This document shows, piece after piece, positions 1-6,715 of a DNA stretch of 19,832 nucleotides; position 1 is the first letter of the stretch; every line of letters starts with the position of its first letter. The translations under genes and the position numbers were made by a program. This DNA is from Nitrosomonadaceae bacterium (GTDB lineage Bacteria; Pseudomonadota; Gammaproteobacteria; Burkholderiales; Nitrosomonadaceae). The DNA lies in NCBI GenBank assembly GCA_919902625.1, contig CAKKRO010000203.1, positions 18,646 to 38,477 of the forward strand. The letters run 5' to 3'. The notes beneath the pieces are model-generated. The model saw only the letters and a list, made by a program, of their open reading frames with translations. It was not told where the DNA came from and ran no database searches.

Positions 1-249
1 GACACCCTGCGGCGCGGCACACAGGCACACTGGGAACAACGGCTATGGGAAGCCAACCTGATTCACCTGCTGGCGCAAGCTGACCGTACCCTTGACCCTG
101 CAACGTATATCCGTGCGCTGGCGCAGGGAGTATCCGCTGAAGCGGACTTGCCAAAGACACTACAAGCCTGGTATGAAGCGCTGGATCAAAGTGCAACCTA
201 TGGCACAACCCACACGCTATTGCACACACTCATTGCAAGCGCGCCGGAA
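1..249 (+). repeat. Long in-frame direct repeat in the tape measure gene, copy A
   Basis: Bases 1-249 recur almost unchanged at 1072-1347, with an offset of 1071 bases (357 codons, in frame). Differences are a few substitutions (for example AAC to AGC, ACG to GCG, ACC to ATC) and a 27-base duplication in copy B. Copy A is cut by the window edge, so the repeat may extend further left. Both copies encode DTLRRGTQAHWEQRLWEA followed by LIHLLAQADRTLDPA and the LQAWYEALDQSATYGT block. Confidence 0.95.
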
Positions 250-1971
250 GTTCCGGCAGAAGCAAACACAACCTATCAAAAGCTACACCGGCGGCTCACC
301 GCAAATCAACCGGCCCCTGAACAGCAAGACCTGCGCGCTCTTCTGGAAGAACTGGCAACCCGGCACCCGGCACAACTGCAACGCATTGTTCAAGACCTGC
401 GCAAAGAGCGCTATGATTTAAGAGCGGCACAACTGAATACAGCCGAGCTGCGCGCTTTGGTGGAAATGCTGCTCAAGACCGCATCCTCCATAACCGATGC
501 CAACCGGGCAACCTTCCTGCAAGCGATAGAAACCCAGGCCGGCCGGGTAAGCGGCCCGCAAACCTACTACCGGCGATTACTGGAAGACCTGCTGCAAGAC
601 CGGGAAATTGACTTGGAAGCGATAGCGGCCCAAGCCGCCCATCGCACAGTTGCGGAAAATGGGATTGGGAACGAAGCGGGAGCAAGGGAAGAAAGGGTGG
701 CGGGGATAACAGGGCTGTCAGGAGCAGCGGAATCGACGGACACTCAGCGCCCCGCCGGACCGGCAGCCTCACCTACAAGCCGGCCCCAAACAGAGCATGA
801 AGCCATTTATTTACGGATACTGGCCGCGCTGCGCAAAGCGAAACTGATAGCAGCGGGCGACCCGGCCACGGACTTACCGGAAGGAATGCAGATTGCGGAA
901 CTCAAGCACCAACTGCACCGCATTCTCCGGTCAGAAGAAATGCACGCCCGGCTGACGGGCAAGCTGGCGCAACGCATACTGCTGGACATCACCTTCCTGC
1001 TGGCGCCGCAAGCGGCGGCGCTCATCGAACAACTGCTATCCCAAGCGGAAAAGCTCTACCGGCGGCAGCCTGACACCCTGCGGCGCGGCACACAGGCACA
1101 CTGGGAACAACGGCTATGGGAAGCCAGCCTGATCCACCTGCTGGCGCAAGCTGACCGTACCCTTGACCCTGCAGCGTATATCCGTACCCTTGACCCTGCA
1201 GCGTATATCCGTGCGCTGGCGCAGGGAGTATCCGCTGAAGCGGACTTGCCAAGGACACTACAAGCCTGGTATGAAGCGCTGGATCAAAGTGCAACCTATG
1301 GCACAATCCACACGCTATTGCACACACTCATTGCAAGCGCGCCGGAATTGGACCGGATAGCAAGAGACGATGTGGGTTCAGCCAGGCTGGCAGAAAAAAT
1401 GGAAGAATTATCTTTTATTGATCTTGATGGGCTGTTGGATCAGATGCAATCCACGAATGTATCCGAAGAGATTTATATCAATAATGCAGGACAGGTATTG
1501 GCTGCGCCTTATCTGCCGCGCCTTTTCACTATGCTGAAACTGGTTGAAGATGATGGTGCATTTGTTGATCGCCGGGCAGCTGAACGGGCGGTTCATTTGC
1601 TACAGTATATGGTGAATGAACAAACACAGTCGCCTGAATACCAGCTGATACTGAACAAGATTTTATGCGGCTTATCAACCGGCATTCCCATCTGTAGGGA
1701 GATTGACATCAGTGAGCATGAGCAGAAAACAATTGAAGATCTGATACGTGGCATGATCCAAAACTGGAAAACAATTGGCAATACTTCGATCAATGGTTTG
1801 AGAGAGACATTTTTGCAACGCAAAGGAAAATTGCATTTGAAAGATGACGGTATGTGGTATTTAACGATTGAACCCGGAACCTTTGATATGTTACTGGATG
1901 GATTGCCCTGGAGTTTCTCTGTCATCAAACATACCTGGATGGATCGGGCTATACATGTGACTTGGCGTTAA
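1..1971 (+). CDS. Contractile injection system tape measure protein, 5'-truncated by the window edge
   Basis: The reading frame is open from base 1 to the TAA at 1969-1971, so the true start lies left of the window; the TTG at 148 is only an internal codon. The last ~190 residues (from about 1390) match the conserved C-terminus of the CIS tape-measure family as I know it: a segment reading IYINNAGQVLAAPYLPRLF, then AVHLLQYM, the LNKILCGL block, NTSINGLRETFLQRKGKL, and a closing LLDGLPWSFSVIKHTWM. In eCIS particles this protein sets tube and sheath length during assembly. The part before this is GC-rich, helical and repetitive: residues coded at 1-249 recur at 1072-1347. A Gly/Ala/Pro-rich linker is coded at about 650-785. 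The AAA+ ATPase follows 42 bases later, the usual eCIS order (Afp14 then Afp15). The family call is secure; the total length is unknown. Confidence 0.88.
   Translation, partial: DTLRRGTQAHWEQRLWEANLIHLLAQADRTLDPATYIRALAQGVSAEADLPKTLQAWYEALDQSATYGTTHTLLHTLIASAPEVPAEANTTYQKLHRRLTANQPAPEQQDLRALLEELATRHPAQLQRIVQDLRKERYDLRAAQLNTAELRALVEMLLKTASSITDANRATFLQAIETQAGRVSGPQTYYRRLLEDLLQDREIDLEAIAAQAAHRTVAENGIGNEAGAREERVAGITGLSGAAESTDTQRPAGPAASPTSRPQTEHEAIYLRILAALRKAKLIAAGDPATDLPEGMQIAELKHQLHRILRSEEMHARLTGKLAQRILLDITFLLAPQAAALIEQLLSQAEKLYRRQPDTLRRGTQAHWEQRLWEASLIHLLAQADRTLDPAAYIRTLDPAAYIRALAQGVSAEADLPRTLQAWYEALDQSATYGTIHTLLHTLIASAPELDRIARDDVGSARLAEKMEELSFIDLDGLLDQMQSTNVSEEIYINNAGQVLAAPYLPRLFTMLKLVEDDGAFVDRRAAERAVHLLQYMVNEQTQSPEYQLILNKILCGLSTGIPICREIDISEHEQKTIEDLIRGMIQNWKTIGNTSINGLRETFLQRKGKLHLKDDGMWYLTIEPGTFDMLLDGLPWSFSVIKHTWMDRAIHVTWR
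1072..1347 (+). repeat. Long in-frame direct repeat in the tape measure gene, copy B
   Basis: This is the second copy of the sequence at 1-249, longer by a 27-base internal duplication. It ends exactly where the gene switches from the GC-rich repetitive part to the AT-richer conserved C-terminal part: after the shared GCGCCGGAA the two copies diverge completely. Confidence 0.95.
1159..1212 (+). repeat. Perfect 27-base tandem duplication (2 units)
   Basis: Two identical 27-base units, 1159-1185 and 1186-1212, each encode TLDPAAYIR. Copy A of the long repeat has only one such unit (with one base different), so this is a recent in-frame expansion that adds nine residues to the tape measure protein. 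Confidence 0.95.
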
Positions 1972-2013
1972 CTCTTTATGCATCTTGTTTTCATATTGGG
2001 ATGATTACAGCTT

Positions 2014-3360
2014 ATGACGGAAGCTAATGCTAACGCAGCGACTCTGGGAAAGGAAATAGCCTGGTTCAAGGAGGTGCTGGCGGCACGCTGTGATATTTAT
2101 TTCCGGAGAGAAACCGCCATTGAAGATATTCATAGAATATCTCCACCGGATATTTTTTCCGAACAATCGGAATATGCGCGGCTTGTGCGGGATCACGATA
2201 TGGGTTTTGATGAACGCATAGTGATCATATTGGCGCTGCTGCCGCACATTCAACCTCATGTGCTTGATACTTTTCTTCTCAATAATCAGGATACTGCACG
2301 CGGATTTACCGAATTCGGCGGGTGGAAGGGAAAAGGCCATAGCGGGTTTTTGCCCACTTGTGAAACGGCTGTTTTTATTTTGGCAGGGGAAAATCTCGCA
2401 AAGCGTTTTGAGGTGATTCGCCTGTTTCAGACTGATCATTATTTGTCCAGACTGCAAATTATCAAGATTGAACATAATGCGAGCGGTGAACCTTTTTTAA
2501 GCGCCATGTTGATGATGACAGCGGAATATCTCAATCGATTAACCACAGGGGCTTGTGATAAGCCTGATTATGGTATTAATTTCCCAGCCAAATTAATTAC
2601 GACAACATTAAACTGGAATGATCTAGTCCTTAATCCAGAAGTGATGGATGAAATTGAAAATATCAACACCTGGTTACAGCACTCGCAAAAGATCTTACAA
2701 CAGTGGAATCTGGGTAGAAACATTAAACCTGGGTATCGCGCCTTATTTTATGGACCACCAGGGACAGGAAAAACGCTGACTGCGACATTAATTGGATCAA
2801 CCGTTGGAATTGATGTTTATCGTATTGATTTGTCGATGGTTGTATCCAAGTATATCGGTGAGACAGAAAAGAATCTTGCCAATGTGTTTGATCAGGCAGT
2901 GAATAAGAACTGGATTCTTTTTTTTGACGAAGCCGATGCATTATTCGGTAAAAGAACACAAACAAGCAGTTCGAATGATCGTTATGCCAATCAGGAAGTA
3001 TCCTATTTATTACAACGTGTCGAAGACTATCCGGGCGTAGTTATTCTGGCAACAAATTTGAAAGCTAATATTGATGAAGCTTTTGCACGGCGTTTCCAAA
3101 CCGCTGTACACTTTGCGATGCCCGATGCAGATCAACGGTTGAAGTTGTGGCAAGGGATGTTTGTTAATAACAAGTTGCTATCCAAAGATGTCGATTTAGT
3201 AAAGCTGGCAGAAAATTATGAGCTTTCAGGCGGCGCTATTACCAATGCCGTACGATATGGCGCCATTCAGGCGGTACGTATGAAACGCAATGAAATCTTT
3301 CAAGATGACCTTATTAAGGGTGTCATAAAAGAACTGTTAAAAGAAGGGCGGACATTGTGA
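2014..3360 (+). CDS. eCIS AAA+ ATPase (Afp15/Pvc15-like)
   Basis: A 448-residue ATPase of the type found in essentially all eCIS clusters. The N-terminal ~190 residues carry the eCIS-ATPase-specific block reading GFTEFGGWKGKGHSGFLPT followed by CETAVFIL (around residues 102-128). The C-terminal AAA+ core has Walker A GPPGTGKT (247-254), Walker B WILFFDE (300-306, D305/E306), a sensor-1 Asn in LATN (N348) and arginine fingers in ARRF (R359/R360). In Afp/PVC systems this ATPase is needed for correct particle assembly; how it works is not settled. It starts 42 bases after the tape measure gene. The best Shine-Dalgarno candidate is a weak TTGGGA about 12 bases upstream, which may mean translational coupling. 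The next gene begins 7 bases after its stop, so the three genes look like one transcript. Confidence 0.92.
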   Translation: MTEANANAATLGKEIAWFKEVLAARCDIYFRRETAIEDIHRISPPDIFSEQSEYARLVRDHDMGFDERIVIILALLPHIQPHVLDTFLLNNQDTARGFTEFGGWKGKGHSGFLPTCETAVFILAGENLAKRFEVIRLFQTDHYLSRLQIIKIEHNASGEPFLSAMLMMTAEYLNRLTTGACDKPDYGINFPAKLITTTLNWNDLVLNPEVMDEIENINTWLQHSQKILQQWNLGRNIKPGYRALFYGPPGTGKTLTATLIGSTVGIDVYRIDLSMVVSKYIGETEKNLANVFDQAVNKNWILFFDEADALFGKRTQTSSSNDRYANQEVSYLLQRVEDYPGVVILATNLKANIDEAFARRFQTAVHFAMPDADQRLKLWQGMFVNNKLLSKDVDLVKLAENYELSGGAITNAVRYGAIQAVRMKRNEIFQDDLIKGVIKELLKEGRTL

Positions 3361-3367
3361 GCAGGTT

Positions 3368-5998
3368 ATGAAAAAACTTTTCTTTTTTTCGATAGTATTC
3401 ATTCTATGTAATAGCTGCATCACTGTTGCATCCGCAATGGATGCGTATTATGACCGCCTGATTAATCAAGATAAATTCAAACAATTAGACAAGCCCACTG
3501 TTAATCGGATACAGCAGAATCTTTCCACTATTTATCGAGATGATCAAGACTGGAATAGAGACGTTGCGCTAAAGCAACATCCATTAACCGATGGCCTTAT
3601 GGGTCCGGTCACGCTCTTCTGGTTACAACGTTTTATCTTTGATTTCAAGATAGAGCCGATAGGTAACTACATTAATGAAGTAAAAGTCCGCCTGGAGCAG
3701 ATTGCATCTTTCACTCCTATGTTTCCAGAAGAGGCGAAAGTATTAATCAGTACCGATTTTGCCCATTGGAACGATAAACAACCTGAATTGCAAAAAAGCT
3801 ACTACTACACGGTGCGACGAAATGGTTCTGATCAGGCGTTACTAGAACTTGTGGATCTTTATTTGCGGGTTGTTGATCCATCGTCAGCCCCTGTACGAAC
3901 CGGTAGTCATGAATTAATCACCCATTATTACCAGTTGACGGCAGAAGATTTAAAAATATTGCAAGGTAAGGAACAGATCTATGAGCAATTGTCAAAATTG
4001 GTCAATAAACAATTTGAAAATGTATCTGTGCTTAAAGACGCGGTGACTGAAGCACTTAAGGACTATCCTGAGTTGATTGATAAATTGCTGCCGGTAATCC
4101 AGCAATATTATCGATATGCAGACCCAATGATTAGTCAAAGCTTTCTGGATATTCTCATGGGCGATCCGCTGTTTACTTCTCTCAATAGTGTTATCACAAC
4201 ATTGTTAGATAAAACAATCAGTGGAGTGAGCTATCCCGATAAGGATCTGTTTGATAAGGCCATAAAATCCAAAATTTACGCTGGTATCGGCGCCTGCCAG
4301 GATAGAAGTAATGAGAATAAATATTTATCCCGTTTAAAAATCAGTGATGAGGATTTTAAAAAGTTAATTGAAGATTTGCGTACCGGTCCATATCAGGGCA
4401 TGAGAGATTTCTCGCATCAATTAAATCAGATTGATTCACTACGCTTACGCCAGAAAGATGCTTGCAATGTTAAGGATCTGGAACAGATTGACCAGTTTGT
4501 GGCGGGTCTTTACGAGTATGTGATACAACCTTCCATAGCGTTGCTCTATAAGAAGACACCCGCGTACAGTGCCAAGAAATCCATACAATGGAACGGTGAT
4601 GGATGCGGCTGTGTACTCGATAATCTGTCAGGAACTGTATATGGGTTTTATCCGTTCTGGCTGGCTAATGGGGAAGTGCAAGCAATCAATTTTAGCGTAT
4701 TGTCCCGAGTTGCTTATTATGGGCTTTCGTTTGATGAAAAAGGGATCATCAAACAAACTAACAATGCGCATAATGCCCCGACAATTTTGTCGGCGAATGA
4801 TTCGGATAAGGATCTCCAAAACGGGTTTATTCAAATAGCCCGCAAACATAACAGTAAAGTGGACTGGGTGATTCATAATGACAAATCCTACTGGGATCAG
4901 TGGAGAAAACTGACCTATCCATCGCGGGTAGCTGTTTTTGAAACGTTGACAGAAAATATTGTCAGTTTGTTAACCAGTCAGATAACCAATAGTTTCTCGA
5001 ACATCAAGCAAAACATGACCCTGGGCGCTTTACCTCCGCCGACTCGTGGAGATGGCGTAACGCTTTATTTTAATGGTTATCCCGATGATTCGGAATCTAT
5101 TGAAATATTCAACCGGTTTTTTGAAGGCTTGCAAAACAAGCTCAATGCTAGAGGGGATGATTATTTTACAAATATTATGGTGCTGCAATCTGCAATAGGA
5201 ACCGGCATCTATCGTTATTCCAATTTGCTTGAAAGGATTGATAACACAGGATTCTCCAACAGCGCTCAGACATTGGATATGAATTATTCGCGTGATGATT
5301 TGAAATCCAGGATTCTGGTACTCATCGAAGAACCCACAACCGATTCCAAAAAGAAACTGAGGAGGGATGTGGAAAATGGTGAATTGCATGGGATTGAGCG
5401 TGATTTATTATTGAAGAACATTATTCCAGTGATAGAGTTTGATGGCAGAAACTGGAAACAGCTTGAAGACGACGTGGTGTATATTAAACGCGATTTTGGT
5501 GGAATCGGATTCTGGCCCCTGGTAGTAAATGAGCCGGCAATTACAGAAGAAATGCCGCCTCGATGCGAGGAAATGAGATCTGTGACCGGTTGCCTCATAA
5601 GATATTTTCAGGATACGACTTGGCAGGGTCAGCCGGATTCATTCATTAATCAGTTCGTTTGTGAGAATCGCGCTTATTTTCGAATTGTAATGGGCATGCT
5701 CACCGTTTTATGCCTGTTATTTACGTGTCTCTATTTTTATTCCTGCCGCATCCATAGCAGGATCAAGAATCTTTATATCCTTTACCTGTTTGTTATAGTC
5801 ATACCCACTTTGATTGCTGCATTGCTGTTGTTAACCTTCGACCCTGTGCTGGAGCCAATTTCGGAAGGAAATTTGCCGTTAATCATTGTTCTTTTTAGTG
5901 GTGTTGCGATCAGTATTATTGTTTATCAGAGGCGGAGGAAACATATGAAAAAACCTTCACGGCCCAGAATACAGATCTCTCAGGAAGGATCAGATTAG
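3368..5998 (+). CDS. Exported membrane protein: peptidoglycan-binding-like, degenerate GH18-like, three C-terminal TM helices
   Basis: An 876-residue protein in the eCIS operon, starting 7 bases after the ATPase stop. Residues 1-23 form a signal peptide (KK, a Phe-rich hydrophobic core, then ASA before M24). Around residues 73-90, LTDGLMGPVTLFWLQRF resembles the core of peptidoglycan-binding domain 1 (DG-x-x-G-x-x-T...Q-x-F). From about residue 422, GTVYGFYPFW followed by a LSRVAYYGLSFDEKG strand looks like the opening of a glycoside hydrolase 18 barrel, and GGIGFWPLV near residue 715 resembles its last strand. Where GH18 enzymes have D-G-x-D-x-D-x-E, this protein has DGVTLYFN (562-569), so the catalytic residues seem to be lost. 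Hydrophobic helices lie at about 773-793, 802-824 and 836-854, then a basic tail. This predicts an inner-membrane-anchored protein with a large periplasmic part that may grip the cell wall. I know no named family for it; its role in anchoring or releasing the particle is inference. Confidence 0.72.
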   Translation: MKKLFFFSIVFILCNSCITVASAMDAYYDRLINQDKFKQLDKPTVNRIQQNLSTIYRDDQDWNRDVALKQHPLTDGLMGPVTLFWLQRFIFDFKIEPIGNYINEVKVRLEQIASFTPMFPEEAKVLISTDFAHWNDKQPELQKSYYYTVRRNGSDQALLELVDLYLRVVDPSSAPVRTGSHELITHYYQLTAEDLKILQGKEQIYEQLSKLVNKQFENVSVLKDAVTEALKDYPELIDKLLPVIQQYYRYADPMISQSFLDILMGDPLFTSLNSVITTLLDKTISGVSYPDKDLFDKAIKSKIYAGIGACQDRSNENKYLSRLKISDEDFKKLIEDLRTGPYQGMRDFSHQLNQIDSLRLRQKDACNVKDLEQIDQFVAGLYEYVIQPSIALLYKKTPAYSAKKSIQWNGDGCGCVLDNLSGTVYGFYPFWLANGEVQAINFSVLSRVAYYGLSFDEKGIIKQTNNAHNAPTILSANDSDKDLQNGFIQIARKHNSKVDWVIHNDKSYWDQWRKLTYPSRVAVFETLTENIVSLLTSQITNSFSNIKQNMTLGALPPPTRGDGVTLYFNGYPDDSESIEIFNRFFEGLQNKLNARGDDYFTNIMVLQSAIGTGIYRYSNLLERIDNTGFSNSAQTLDMNYSRDDLKSRILVLIEEPTTDSKKKLRRDVENGELHGIERDLLLKNIIPVIEFDGRNWKQLEDDVVYIKRDFGGIGFWPLVVNEPAITEEMPPRCEEMRSVTGCLIRYFQDTTWQGQPDSFINQFVCENRAYFRIVMGMLTVLCLLFTCLYFYSCRIHSRIKNLYILYLFVIVIPTLIAALLLLTFDPVLEPISEGNLPLIIVLFSGVAISIIVYQRRRKHMKKPSRPRIQISQEGSD

Positions 5999-6049
5999 CT
6001 GCTAATTCTATGATTAACATCTATGATACGAATAGTAGAGACAACCTGA

Positions 6050-6670
6050 ATGGATCTGATTGAGAAGGCAACGGTAATGCACTACCATCGTCACCGCATT
6101 GCAGAATGCCGATACGGTAGTGTTGAATCATTAGGATGGCGTAGTGTAACCAGCCAACTGGCGCGTTATGAAGTATTAGCTAAAGTCGGTGACCTGAATG
6201 GTGTGAGCATATTGGATATCGGTTGTGGTTATGGTGATTTAAAGGCCTTCCTGGATTTGCATTACTCAAACTTTGATTACATCGGCATTGATCAGATGCC
6301 TGAATTCATTACGAAAGCCAGAATACGCTATGACGGCGATTTGCGCACTGTTTTTTATCAAACTGATTTCAGTACCGTAGAATTGCCGCAAGTCGATGTG
6401 GTTATTGCCAGTGGTGCATTGGGTTACCGGTGTAAGAATGATCGCTTTTATACGGACATGATCTGCAAACTTTATAACAGTGCACGAATCGCATTGGCTT
6501 TTAACATGCTGGATAAAAGCATTTTCCCGCAGCATGATTTATTGATCGGTCATGATCGCGACGAGATCCTGGCGCTTTGCCGCGCACTGTCTCCACGTGT
6601 TGTGTGCGTGAATGGATATCTGGAAGATGACTTTACGGTGTTTATGTATCGAAATGGTGCTAATGGATAG
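6050..6670 (+). CDS. Class I SAM-dependent methyltransferase
   Basis: A 206-residue protein with a classic Rossmann methyltransferase core: motif I VSILDIGCGYGDL (52-64), an acidic motif II residue (D81 in YIGIDQMPEF) and a motif IV-like VDVVIASGALGY (116-126). A possible AGAG ribosome-binding site lies about 10 bases before the ATG. It begins 51 bases after the 876-residue membrane protein and ends 45 bases before the first cargo gene, all on the same strand, so it may be cotranscribed with the eCIS cluster. The substrate cannot be told from sequence. It could modify a particle component or cargo, or it could be a passenger gene. Confidence 0.85.
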   Translation: MDLIEKATVMHYHRHRIAECRYGSVESLGWRSVTSQLARYEVLAKVGDLNGVSILDIGCGYGDLKAFLDLHYSNFDYIGIDQMPEFITKARIRYDGDLRTVFYQTDFSTVELPQVDVVIASGALGYRCKNDRFYTDMICKLYNSARIALAFNMLDKSIFPQHDLLIGHDRDEILALCRALSPRVVCVNGYLEDDFTVFMYRNGANG

Positions 6671-6715
6671 TTATTGATGTGAAACAGGAAGTAATATCCA
6701 ATAAACGAGGGTAGC

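Noticed and set aside
148..150. TTG at 148 as the start of the tape measure gene
   Set aside because: The frame is open to base 1 and the residues before 148 match those before the equivalent point in repeat copy B, so this is an internal Leu codon.
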